A stretch of 64,000 bases of DNA from Streptomyces sp. Ag109_O5-10 (GTDB lineage: Bacteria > Actinomycetota > Actinomycetes > Streptomycetales > Streptomycetaceae), in the NCBI RefSeq assembly GCF_900105755.1, contig NZ_FNTQ01000001.1, positions 1,736,001-1,800,000 of the forward strand, in the 5' to 3' direction. The notes below the pieces were generated by a model that saw nothing but the letters and a program-made list of their open reading frames with translations, was not told the origin of the DNA and ran no database searches. The stretch's first letter is position 1. Each line of letters begins with the position of its first letter. The position numbers were made by a program, and so were the translations under genes. Positions 54,611 to 62,469 of this stretch are shown in pieces.

Positions 54611-55441
54611 ATGACGGATGACGGATGGCCCCAGGCCGTACGGCAGCAACTCGGCCTGGGCCGACTACTGCCGCTCGGCGGGCCGGAGGACGGGTCCTGG
54701 ATCACCGAACGAGCCGCTGGCGGGGTACTGAGCCGCGCAGCCTCCGGAGTATCCGGGATTCGGCCGGGCACGCTGCGGATTCGCCTGGCCGACCCGGAAG
54801 CAGCGCCGGAGCCAAGTGTCCCGGCGCCCCGGACTGCACTGCCGCCCGGACCGCTGCGGATCGAGGCGGATTTCTCGGCGCAGGCGCGGCAGCCCCTGCC
54901 CCAGGTCGCGGAGCAGCTGCGGCATACGCTGTTCGCAGCGGCTGTTGAACGTCTCGGGCTGGTAGTGGCCGAGGTCAATCTGCATGTGACGGACCTGCTG
55001 GAGGTGCCGCGGTCGGCGCAGCAGCCGACCGCGGCCGAAGCCTGCGAAAGTGCAGCGGGAGAAACCAGTGCCTCGCACGTCGCGGTCACTAAGCCCGAGC
55101 ACCCGTCGCCCGGGCCGGTGCCTGTGCGGGACCCGGCAGCGGAGCTGGCCACCGTTGTCATGGCTGTCCCCGGTGTGACCCGCCTCGCCCCCGTTCCAGG
55201 AGTGCCCGGGCCCGTGGCCAGGGGAGGTCTTGCGTGCCCCGTCCGGATCGAGGACAGCGACGAGCCCCCAGGCAGACACCTCCAGATCCATCTGGCGGTC
55301 GCCGAGACTCATCGCGCCCTTGATGTCTCCCTCGCCGTCCGGGCGGCGGTGGCCGCGGCAGCGGAAGGGGACGCCCCCGGTCCGGTGACCGTCGCCGTCC
55401 TGGTGACAGCGGTGGAGCCGGGTCAGGCCGTGCCGACATGA
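54611..55441 (+). CDS. Nucleopolyhedrovirus P10-like Streptomyces protein (Asp23-associated)
   Basis: 276 residues; AAGGGGTGA lies before the ATG. Starts TDDGWPQAVRQQLGLGRLLPLGGPEDG. Two Asp23-like beta-alpha segments are visible, ELATVVMAVPGVTRL and a final VAAAAEGDAPGPVTVAVLVTAV, separated by a disordered Pro/Ser linker. I recall the P10 label from Streptomyces genomes, where this gene stands beside Asp23 genes; it is not viral. It probably works with Asp23-family proteins at the membrane or cell wall. Confidence 0.75.
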   Translation: MTDDGWPQAVRQQLGLGRLLPLGGPEDGSWITERAAGGVLSRAASGVSGIRPGTLRIRLADPEAAPEPSVPAPRTALPPGPLRIEADFSAQARQPLPQVAEQLRHTLFAAAVERLGLVVAEVNLHVTDLLEVPRSAQQPTAAEACESAAGETSASHVAVTKPEHPSPGPVPVRDPAAELATVVMAVPGVTRLAPVPGVPGPVARGGLACPVRIEDSDEPPGRHLQIHLAVAETHRALDVSLAVRAAVAAAAEGDAPGPVTVAVLVTAVEPGQAVPT

Positions 55442-55578
55442 TCTACAGGATGAACACGGAAACCGCGTCTCAACCGGCACCACACCCCTCCCAATCACGT
55501 GGGCAAGGATCCGGACGTCGAAGTGGGCGCGTTGGGGTGGAGACAGGCCCAGGCCGTCGAACGCGAAGGCTTCGCACT

Positions 55579-56204
55579 TTTGTGACGAAACGTCAGGCAA
55601 GGCTTTTACCCGATGCCGTTGCTGGAGGGCTTCGCGCTGAAGGTCGCCAGCATCATGGGCCTCAAGCGGCAGCCAGCACGTGGGGGCTGTCGAGGGAGCG
55701 CTGCTCGCCGCGCACCTGATCGGTTACGCGGACCTGCTGTCATCGGCGATGCCGGTGGGTGTCGCCGCGGTCTTCGCGCTGCTGCATCACGCGCTGTTCG
55801 GGCTGCACCTGGGCTGCTCCTTCGCGCCGAACCACAAGGGTATGCCGATGCCTGAGGCGGACGGCGAACGGCGGGGGCATCTACGCTGCCAGGTGCTGAC
55901 CTCGCGCAATGTGCGGGGCGGACGGGTGACCGACTGGTCCCTGGGCGGTCTGAACTACCTGGTGGAGCATCACCTCTTTCCGAGCATGCCGCGCCACAGC
56001 CTGCGCCTGACCCGGCCTGTGGTGCGCGAGCGCTGCCACCGACGCGGCGTGCCGTACACCGAGGCGGGCCTGATCGACTCCAATGTCCGCGCTGCGGCAT
56101 ACGCACGCGGTCGGCGCTCCGCTGCGGGCAACTCGATAAGCGACGGCCGACTGCGCCACGGCGTGGCCTTTTGCGCAGTCGGCCGGCGGAGGGTCAGGTG
56201 CTGA
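55579..56204 (+). pseudogene. Fatty-acid desaturase relic (C-terminal third)
   Basis: Three frames give FVTKRQARLL, then PLLEGFALKVASIMGLKRQPAR, then EGALLAAHLIGYADLL, LGCSFAPNHKGMP, RCQVLTSRNVRGG and LNYLVEHHLFPSMPR. Frameshifts fall near 55605 and 55675. The first two histidine boxes are missing; the third (EHHLF) remains. It is a paralogous relic of the intact desaturase at 62470-63522. Codon use matches the surroundings, so decay is recent or was after duplication. Confidence 0.82.
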
Positions 56205-56700
56205 GCAGGCGGTCGAAGAAGGACCGGTACTGCTGCAGGGCTTTGCGCAGGTCCTCGGTGGCGACCTCCTCGCCGCGGTGCCATTGACCTTCCAACCCGT
56301 GCTTGTGGTCGGCGAATGTGGTGGCGAGCAGCTGCATCACCTCGGCGACGAGCGCGTCTGCCGCACGCACCGACTGCTGCGGGTCATCGACGAATCCCTG
56401 CTGGATCTCCTGCCACCTGGTCCGGAGGTCCTCTGTCTCCTGGGGTCCGAGAAGCGGGGCGGTATCGGGCTTCTGCGCGGACGCGTCGTGTCCGCCGGCT
56501 GCGGCGTCCGGCTCCCCTTCGGCCGCGTCCGTGATTCTGGTCCTGGGCGCAGCCCGGTCGGCTGCGGGGGCTGCCGTCAGGTCATCGTCGGGGGGTTGTT
56601 GCGGTGCATCTGTCCGGGGCCGGGCGATGTCCTCGGTGGACAGACCCTCTTGGCCGGGCTCGGCATACTCGTCGCGCCCGAATGGTCCTTCTCTCTGCAT
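56194..56700 (-). CDS. Hypothetical stress-associated protein with shared C-terminal domain (paralog A)
   Basis: 168 residues. Residues 1-85 are low-complexity, acidic and probably disordered. The C-terminal about 85 residues are a helical domain, RTRWQEIQQGFVDDPQQSVRAADALVAEVMQLL and EDLRKALQQYRSFFDRLLST. The same spaced pattern (Wxx[IV]Qxx FVDxPxQ and YRxxFxxLL) occurs in the neighbouring gene. No enzyme motifs. AAGGG precedes the ATG. Its 3' end overlaps the desaturase relic by 11 bp. Confidence 0.78.
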   Translation of the reverse strand: MQREGPFGRDEYAEPGQEGLSTEDIARPRTDAPQQPPDDDLTAAPAADRAAPRTRITDAAEGEPDAAAGGHDASAQKPDTAPLLGPQETEDLRTRWQEIQQGFVDDPQQSVRAADALVAEVMQLLATTFADHKHGLEGQWHRGEEVATEDLRKALQQYRSFFDRLLST

Positions 56701-56745
56701 GTCCCTTCACCTCCATGCGGTGGTCACGCTCCCGGCTGCTGGGCA

Positions 56746-57300
56746 CTATCGGCGTTCCTTGTCCGACGAAGCGGTGCCGCCGTCGTGCAGCAGTTCCTCG
56801 AACAACGCCCGGTAGTGGACCATCGCGCTCCGCAGTTCTTCGGTTGACGTGCCCCTGCTGCCGGCGCGCTCGTTGATCTCGTGGGCGATGCGGTAGTGCT
56901 GCAGCGTTTGGGCGTGTTCGACCGAGAGATCCCGCTCTTGTTGCTCGTAACCCTCGGTCGGGTAGCCCCGCTCGCTCATGAGCGTGGTCACGAGCCGGTC
57001 CGCCTCGCCCACGGCCTGGTCGGGACGGTCGACGAAGTGTTCCTGCACGCTGGTCCAGTCCCGGGCGTACCGGTCCCGCACCGTCGAGGGCAGTGGCCTG
57101 ATCTCCAGCGTTTCATGCCGCTCCTCCCTCGCCCTCAGGTCGCGGTCGGCCGCGCCACGGCTGTGCTTCGCCTGGACCGTGCGCTCGTATTCCGGCCCGA
57201 AACGTTCCCGCAGCCGCTGGCGCCGGATCGTGGTCCGCAGGACCAGCGCGACCACGGCCAGGATGACCACGACAGCCACGATGATGACGATGGTCGACAT
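56746..57300 (-). CDS. Membrane-anchored protein with shared C-terminal domain (paralog B)
   Basis: 184 residues from ATG 57300, with GGAGG five bases upstream. A strong N-terminal membrane helix (TIVIIVAVVVILAVVALVL) precedes basic and charged helices (HSRGAADRDLRAREERHE). The C-terminal domain shares with paralog A the pattern WTSVQEHFVDRPDQAVGEADRLV and ELRSAMVHYRALFEELL. It is likely a periplasmic-face or cytoplasmic helical domain tethered to the membrane. Function unknown. Confidence 0.8.
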   Translation of the reverse strand: MSTIVIIVAVVVILAVVALVLRTTIRRQRLRERFGPEYERTVQAKHSRGAADRDLRAREERHETLEIRPLPSTVRDRYARDWTSVQEHFVDRPDQAVGEADRLVTTLMSERGYPTEGYEQQERDLSVEHAQTLQHYRIAHEINERAGSRGTSTEELRSAMVHYRALFEELLHDGGTASSDKERR

Positions 57301-57578
57301 CGCATCCTCCACTCCTTACAGCCCACGACCGGCAGCCATGTTTCAGAAACGACTGAGCCGCATGCAGCTCGGCGCGCCCCGCACGACAGGCTTCAACGGC
57401 CACCGGTGACGTACTGCCCAGGCACGCGGTGCGCCGCACTCTCATCGGGACTTCCCCACACGATCTTGATCTCACGGGTGAGCACGCAACGACGCGTGCC
57501 ACACACGGCCGTCGTTACATCGCCGGCCATCGGCTCTACACGCGCGGGACTTCATCGCCGTGCGGGTGTCGAGGCCCT

Positions 57579-57734
57579 CTACCAGTAGTGCCGTCGCCCG
57601 CGGACCCCATGCCCAACAGCGCCCAGGAGCAACAAGATCAGTCCAATGACGAGCAGGATGATCCCGATGGTCCACAGAATGGCGATCTTGGCCAGGAACC
57701 CGATGACGAGCAGAATGACTCCCAGGGCGATCAC
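57579..57734 (-). CDS. DUF6131-like small membrane protein, 51 aa
   Basis: GTG 57734 has GGAGG five bases upstream. Two hydrophobic stretches, ALGVILLVIGFLAKIAILW and IGIILLVIGLILLLLGAVG, are followed by the basic tail VRGRRHYW. This matches small DUF6131-type stress-associated membrane proteins of Streptomyces. It is too short to appear in a normal ORF listing. Confidence 0.85.
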   Translation of the reverse strand: MIALGVILLVIGFLAKIAILWTIGIILLVIGLILLLLGAVGHGVRGRRHYW

Positions 57735-58326
57735 GGTGTCCTCCGATCTCGCACAATGCTCTCCCTCCCACTGTGGCGCTCACCTGCCCCTCACGGCAAC
57801 CGCTTCCAAATCCCGCTGACCTCCTGATGTTTCAGGCCGTCCGGGCGAGATGCCTTCGCTGTGTCGGTCGCCGGTCTCCGGGGTGGAACCGGGTGGATGG
57901 GTGGGGTGTTCTTGGCCGGAGGCCGGGGTGCAAGCTGATCACGGGGATCGAAATCATTCCCGTTTTGTCGTGATCGCCAAGGTCGCGGCGGAGCCGTCGG
58001 GCCGGGCGGTCCGCAGCGGCGTTCGCCGAGACCATGTGGCATTTTGGAATGCCATCCGAGGAGGTGCTGACCGGCAGTGGGGAGCAGTGCGCTGGCCGGT
58101 TCACCAGGCTCGCCCCGGCTGGGGTGCTCTTCGAGCGGCAATACCGCGCTGACTCACCAAGCCCTCGCTCGCCTACGGCCACCTGGAAGATCGAGCGCTG
58201 TCGCGGTCGATGGTCTCCAGGAAGTGAGCCGCCAGTCCCCAGGGAATCCTGCCGTCCCTGCCGCGGTGGCTTCATGGACGGCGCGGTTCTACCGTGGGTG
58301 TAGCAGGTAGATCCTTGGAGCGGGTC
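57735..58326. other. Gene-poor spacer, nothing firmly recognised
   Basis: Small frames occur (for example 58034-58303 on the plus strand) but have poor composition and no ribosome site. The right end holds the promoter region of the 156-aa membrane protein, with GGGTGT near 58294 as a weak stress-sigma-like element. Confidence 0.4.
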
Positions 58327-58797
58327 ATGATCGCCATCCTCGGACTCATCGTCTTGATCGCCGCGGTAGTCGTCGGCGTGGCCGGTGTTCTCACCAACCG
58401 CGGCAGCGGGCATGAACTCACCGGCGGGTTCTCGGTATTCGGCCACGGCATGACCGGTTCCACCGGCACGCTGTTCCTGTCCGGCATCGTCGTCGGAGCG
58501 GCGGCCCTGTTCGGGCTGAGCCTGCTCTTGACCGGTGCACGCCGCCGCGCTTCTCGCCGGGGCAGCGCGTCGCGCCGCGGAGTCAAGGAGTCGCGCCGCG
58601 AGGCGCCTTTTGCCGGGAGGGGCCGCGACGACCTGGGCGACCAACGCGAGCCCGCCCGCGCGGAGAACGCGAACGCGCAGAGGGACTCACCCCACGGTGA
58701 TCACGCTCCCGCCCCGGACGGCGGGCGTCGGAGCAGGCTGCACTTGTTCGGGCACCGATCCGCCCCCGGTAGACCGCCCCCACGCGCAGCTCGGTGA
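58327..58797 (+). CDS. Two-helix membrane protein, hypothetical
   Basis: 156 residues from ATG 58327 with GGAG upstream. Helix 1 IAILGLIVLIAAVVVGVAGVLT, loop GSGHELTGGFSVFGHGMTGSTGTLF, helix 2 GIVVGAAALFGLSLLLTG. A highly basic RRRASRRGSASRRGVKESRRE segment precedes a hydrophilic tail. The shape is common in Streptomyces near CsbD and DUF6131 genes. Function unknown. Confidence 0.8.
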   Translation: MIAILGLIVLIAAVVVGVAGVLTNRGSGHELTGGFSVFGHGMTGSTGTLFLSGIVVGAAALFGLSLLLTGARRRASRRGSASRRGVKESRREAPFAGRGRDDLGDQREPARAENANAQRDSPHGDHAPAPDGGRRSRLHLFGHRSAPGRPPPRAAR

Positions 58798-58865
58798 CCG
58801 GCCAGCGCCATGGATCTTCCTGCCACCGTGAACCCCAGCAGACTACTCACCCAGGGTGGTAACCC

Positions 58866-59039
58866 ATGAGTATCTCGAAGAAGATCGCGCACAAAGCCGA
58901 AGCGATGAAAGGTGGCGCCAAGAAGACGACCGGCCGCGCCACCGGCAGTCGGCGCCTGCAGGCCGAAGGCCGCGGAGACCAAGTCAAGGGCAACATCAAG
59001 CAGGCCGGGGCGAAGATCAAGGACGTCTTCAAGCACTGA
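58866..59039 (+). CDS. CsbD-family general stress protein, 57 aa
   Basis: MSISKKIAHKAEAMKGGAKK, followed by RLQAEGRGDQVKGNIKQAG. This is the lysine/glycine-rich CsbD signature (GxxDQxKGxxKQAxGKxKD). GGGTGG lies upstream. CsbD proteins are abundant under osmotic and other stress and are sigma-B targets in several Gram-positives. Too short for a standard ORF cutoff. Confidence 0.93.
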   Translation: MSISKKIAHKAEAMKGGAKKTTGRATGSRRLQAEGRGDQVKGNIKQAGAKIKDVFKH

Positions 59040-59370
59040 CCACTCCGCCCCGGACCCGGCGCGGTACGGGTCGATGGTTCCAGTTGAGCCGTCCCGCTAG
59101 GAGTGGAAGCCGTGACAAGCGGGGACTTTCGCTGTCTGCGGGGAGTTTTGGGGTCCGCCAGTGGGTGGTGATCGTTTCCGCCGCTCGGGAGATCAAGGTT
59201 TCCGCCGACAATCCGGGCCCTCCAGCGGGTTCGCAGTGCATGCAAGTCGGTTACCGCGACTGCTCTGTCCCTGAACTGGCGGCCGAACGATCTCAGCGCG
59301 GAAAGCGGGTTTCGCCGCCACATGCTGCTTCTCTCTCCCCCCGTGGGTACGCTGAGAGCAGGTGTTCACC
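59040..59370 (+). other. Noncoding leader/promoter region of YihY copy 2
   Basis: No gene is seen. The right end carries the stress-sigma-like promoter described separately; the remainder is unremarkable. Confidence 0.4.
59327..59350 (+). promoter_or_regulatory. Sigma-B-like promoter before YihY copy 2
   Basis: GCTT (59327-59330), 14 bases, then GGGTAC (59345-59350). This matches the Streptomyces general-stress sigma consensus GNNT-N14-16-GGGTA(C/T). The start codon follows 20 bp later with a purine-rich AGAGCAGGTG ribosome site. Confidence 0.55.
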
Positions 59371-60357
59371 ATGGATTGGCTGACAAGGCTTCCTGGCATC
59401 GCACGGCTGATGCGTACGCACGTGTGGCGGGCGTACGAGCGGCTGGCCAAGACCCACTGGGCCCGGCTCGCCGCCGCCATCACCTACATCAGTTTCGTCG
59501 CACTCTTTCCTCTGATCACTGCGGGCGCGGCGATCGGCGCCAAGCTGCTGAGCAAGGACCAGCTCAGCAAGCTCCAGGACAAGATCGCCGGCCAGGCACC
59601 GGGCCTCTCCAACCTGCTGAACCTGAACAGCCTCGTCGCGAACGCCGGAACCGTCGGGCTCATCGCAGGCGCGCTGCTGCTCGTGATCGGCATCAACTGG
59701 GTCGGCGCCCTTCGCGGCTGCCTGCGTGCGGTCTGGGAAAAGGAGCAGGACCCGGGGAATCCGATCCTGCTCAGACTCAAGGACACCGGGGTACTGGTCG
59801 GTCTCGGCGTGGTCGGGCTGGTAGCGATGGGCAGTTCGGTGTTCGCGAACAGCGCGGTCGGCTGGGCCGCCGACAAGGTCGGGATCGAGGGCAGCGCGGG
59901 ACGGGTGCTGCTGTACTTCGCCGGCCTGGCCATCGCCCTGCTCGTCGACTTCCTACTCCTGGTCTACCTGCTCACCCGGCTGCCGCGAGTGCATCCCGGG
60001 CGACGTGCGGTCGTGGTCGCCGGGCTGATCGGTGCGGTCGGCTTCGAACTGCTCAAGCTGCTGCTGACCGGCTATTTCCAGGGCGTCGCAGGGAAGAGCA
60101 TGTACGGCGCCTTCGCCGTCCCGGTCGCCGTCGTGCTGTGGATCAACCTCATGGCCAGGCTGCTGCTGTACTGCGCCGCTTGGACGGCGACGGGCACAGC
60201 AGCGGAGTCCAGCGAAGCAGACGCAGGTGAGGGCCCGGTTCCCGGGACCAGACCCGCAGTGACCGACGAGCCCCAGCGGGCAGCGGAAGGCGCCGGTCCA
60301 CCAACAACACCGCGCAGGCCCTTATGCCGAGCGGTCCCCGACCCGCCCCGGCGGTGA
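59371..60357 (+). CDS. YihY/BrkB-family membrane protein (copy 2)
   Basis: About 328 residues from ATG 59371 (an in-frame GTG at 59362 is possible). Six membrane helices; conserved WARLAAAITYISFVALFPLI, NWVGALRGCLRAVWEKEQDPGNP, VLLYFAGLAIALLVDFLLLVYLL, and FELLKLLLTGYFQGVAGKSMYGAFAVPVAVVLWINL. A hydrophilic Pro/Ala tail follows. Belongs to the classical YihY subfamily, different from copies 1 and 3. Confidence 0.92.
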   Translation: MDWLTRLPGIARLMRTHVWRAYERLAKTHWARLAAAITYISFVALFPLITAGAAIGAKLLSKDQLSKLQDKIAGQAPGLSNLLNLNSLVANAGTVGLIAGALLLVIGINWVGALRGCLRAVWEKEQDPGNPILLRLKDTGVLVGLGVVGLVAMGSSVFANSAVGWAADKVGIEGSAGRVLLYFAGLAIALLVDFLLLVYLLTRLPRVHPGRRAVVVAGLIGAVGFELLKLLLTGYFQGVAGKSMYGAFAVPVAVVLWINLMARLLLYCAAWTATGTAAESSEADAGEGPVPGTRPAVTDEPQRAAEGAGPPTTPRRPLCRAVPDPPRR

Positions 60358-60733
60358 GTGCCCGCCGACACCCACTGAAGGGGATTGGGCTCCCGCCAGT
60401 TCCTGCTTCATCCCCACGACGAGGGCGCGCCAACAATCCGCCGCAACAGCCACACTGGGGCAGCCTGCCGAAGGGCCAGGGGTGGACGGGCCGCCGACGA
60501 CGAGTCGGTGACCGTGTTCACGGAGTGTCGCAATACTCGTGACTCACATTGAGTCCGAGCAGGTTGACACCTTCCGGTTCACCCGATCGGCCCCTTTCCG
60601 ATGGTCCGATCAGGTGTTGCGCAGTTGCATGGACGAGCGGGGTGGGGTCCGGTCCGGCCAGCAGCGCGCTACCCGGCTCGCCCCAGACGAAGCGACCCAC
60701 GGCCCGCCGGGGTCTCAACCAGGGGAGAGGCCG
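60358..60733 (+). other. Intergenic spacer before the zinc-ribbon-like gene
   Basis: An open frame starts at 60539 in phase with the 69-aa gene, but its N-terminal 65 codons are not family-like. A TTGACA occurs near 60563 without a good -10 partner. Nothing else is recognised. Confidence 0.35.
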
Positions 60734-60943
60734 ATGTACGAGATGATCGCCGACCCTGCAACGACCGGTGCCGGGGTCATGTGGCACCTCAGGGCCAAGA
60801 GCGATGCCCGCACCACACTGTGCGGACAGGAGGTCGCACAAACCGTGCGTGCCAGACCCGTCCTCGATGACACGCCGGCCGAACGCTACTGCTCGCCGTG
60901 CATGGCCGTCGTCCACGCGAGAATGCGGTCTGATGCACCCTGA
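60734..60943 (+). CDS. Small zinc-ribbon-like protein, 69 aa
   Basis: ATG 60734 has GGGGAGAG four bases upstream. VMWHLRAKSDARTTLCGQEV and DTPAERYCSPCMAVVHARM show Trp-His and three cysteines (TLCG, YCSPC) in an arrangement typical of small actinobacterial zinc-binding proteins of unknown role. Confidence 0.7.
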   Translation: MYEMIADPATTGAGVMWHLRAKSDARTTLCGQEVAQTVRARPVLDDTPAERYCSPCMAVVHARMRSDAP

Positions 60944-61017
60944 TCAGGCGCACGCCTCACCGGCGCCGGGCGTCCGGGCGTCCGGGCGTGAGCAGCTCCG
61001 GGCTCCGAGGTCCCGTC

Positions 61018-61845
61018 TCATCCTCGCCGTTTCAGGGCACGTGCCACGCGCGGGAGTTCCTCGTGCAGCAGCCGGCCTACCAGGGCACCGCCGAAGACGA
61101 CGACGCCCACACCGACTAGCCAGGACTGGATGACCAGGACGGTTCCGACGGGGCCGTAGGTGACGGCGTTGGACACGATCAGCGGCGAGTAGACGAGCCG
61201 GGAGAAGACCCTGAGACCGAGCAGCCCGACCATGGTGGCCACCGCGCCGGGCAACAGAGCGCGCCAGCGAACCCGCCCGCCCAGCAGTATCCGCTGCGAC
61301 CACCAGAAGAACAGGACGGCGCTCAGCGATGCAACGAACGCGCCGGCCAGGGATTCAGGTCGCAGCGTGGTGGTGGCGGAAGCGAAGAGATAGCCGATGA
61401 GTACGCCGAGCCACACCACATGGCGCCACCTGGCCCACCAGCGGGCCGGGGGCAGATCCCAGACCTTCTCATAGCCGGACTGCACCGCTACCCCGAAGGC
61501 CAGGCCGAAAGCGGCGAGGACGGCGATTCCGAACGCGGTCGTGGTCCGCAGAGCCTGACCGGGACGAATGAACAACTGCTCCACATGTTCCCTGGAGGTC
61601 GTCGACACGCCGAGTCCTTCCCCCAGCCACTGCGCGAATCCCCGCCCATGCTTTGGATCGGCCGAAGAGACAATGATCAGCAGCGGCACCAGCGTGAGGA
61701 ACCCCAGCGCCGCGAAGCCCAGCGAACGCTGCCCCAAGCCCAGGTCGCTGCTCCGCCGCCATCCACGTCCAATTGGTGAATGGCTGATCACGCGGCCCAG
61801 CCATTCGAACAGAGAGGAACGGCCCGCAGCACCCGGGGTCTTCAT
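61018..61845 (-). CDS. YihY/BrkB-family membrane protein (copy 3)
   Basis: About 275 residues from ATG 61845, with an ACAGG site seven bases upstream; ATG 61851 is an alternative. Conserved LGFAALGFLTLVPLLIIVSS, WARWRHVVWLGVLIGYL, WWSQRILLGGRVRWRALLPGAVAT and GPVGTVLVIQSWLVGVGVVVFGGALVGRLLHEE. It belongs to the same subfamily as copy 1 (10149-11114). Confidence 0.9.
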   Translation of the reverse strand: MKTPGAAGRSSLFEWLGRVISHSPIGRGWRRSSDLGLGQRSLGFAALGFLTLVPLLIIVSSADPKHGRGFAQWLGEGLGVSTTSREHVEQLFIRPGQALRTTTAFGIAVLAAFGLAFGVAVQSGYEKVWDLPPARWWARWRHVVWLGVLIGYLFASATTTLRPESLAGAFVASLSAVLFFWWSQRILLGGRVRWRALLPGAVATMVGLLGLRVFSRLVYSPLIVSNAVTYGPVGTVLVIQSWLVGVGVVVFGGALVGRLLHEELPRVARALKRRG

Positions 61846-61954
61846 CGGCATGCCTGTCGACTACCACGGTCGACCCCGGTGCCCCGCGAGGGCGCGACGC
61901 AGCTGCCCGAACGGCTCAGGACGAGGCCCCGATCCAGGAAGCCGGTATCCGTGA

Positions 61955-62340
61955 GTGCGCAACCACAACATCGTGGATCCCAGGGGCCACAACATCGCCA
62001 AACGGCCCGTGATGATCATGCTCTTCGCCGCGATCACCGCCCTGCTGTACTGGGCGGCACCCAACGTCAAACGCACGTTCCGGTGGATCAGCCCGGCAGC
62101 CTCATGGCCATCGTCCTCTGGTTCATCGCCTCCGCCGCGTTCGCCTTCTACGCGGCGCACTTGAGCAGCTACCACAAGACCTACGGCGAATTGGCCGCGA
62201 TCATCATCTTCCTGGTCTGGATGTGGATCTCCAACCTTGCCATCCTGCTCGGCCTGGAATTCAACGCCGAACTCGAACGCGCCCGGGCCATCGACAGCGG
62301 CCACCCGTCCGGGGAGACGTCCTGCGTCGAGAGCCCCGCG
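61955..62340 (+). pseudogene. YihY/BrkB relic (C-terminal third)
   Basis: Two frames: KRPVMIMLFAAITALLYWAAP, NVKRTFRWISP, then after a lost base near 62093 GSLMAIVLWFIASAAFAFYAAHLSS, YGELAAIIIFLVWMWISNLAIL and LGLEFNAELERARAI. A second shift near 62325 gives RDTRKLW in another frame. The first two thirds of the gene are missing. One open frame runs from 61780 through this relic into the desaturase, but it is not one protein. Confidence 0.82.
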
Positions 62341-62373
62341 ACACCCGCAAACTCTGGCAAGCACCCCTGGCCG

Positions 62374-62400
62374 GTTTGCCGGTCTCAGGGATGTGGGTAC
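62374..62400 (+). promoter_or_regulatory. Possible stress-sigma promoter of the intact desaturase
   Basis: GTTT (62374-62377), 17 bases, then GGGTAC (62395-62400), 70 bp before the desaturase ATG. Spacing is one base beyond the usual 14-16. It lies inside the YihY relic. Confidence 0.35.
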
Positions 62401-62469
62401 CCGGCTGCCGCCTCGCTTCCGGCACACCGACGGACGCGGCCCATCAGCCGGGAAGGACACACCGACAGC

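Noticed and set aside
58034-58303. 89-codon ORF in the spacer before the two-helix membrane protein
   Set aside because: Poor codon bias, no ribosome site, no recognisable features.
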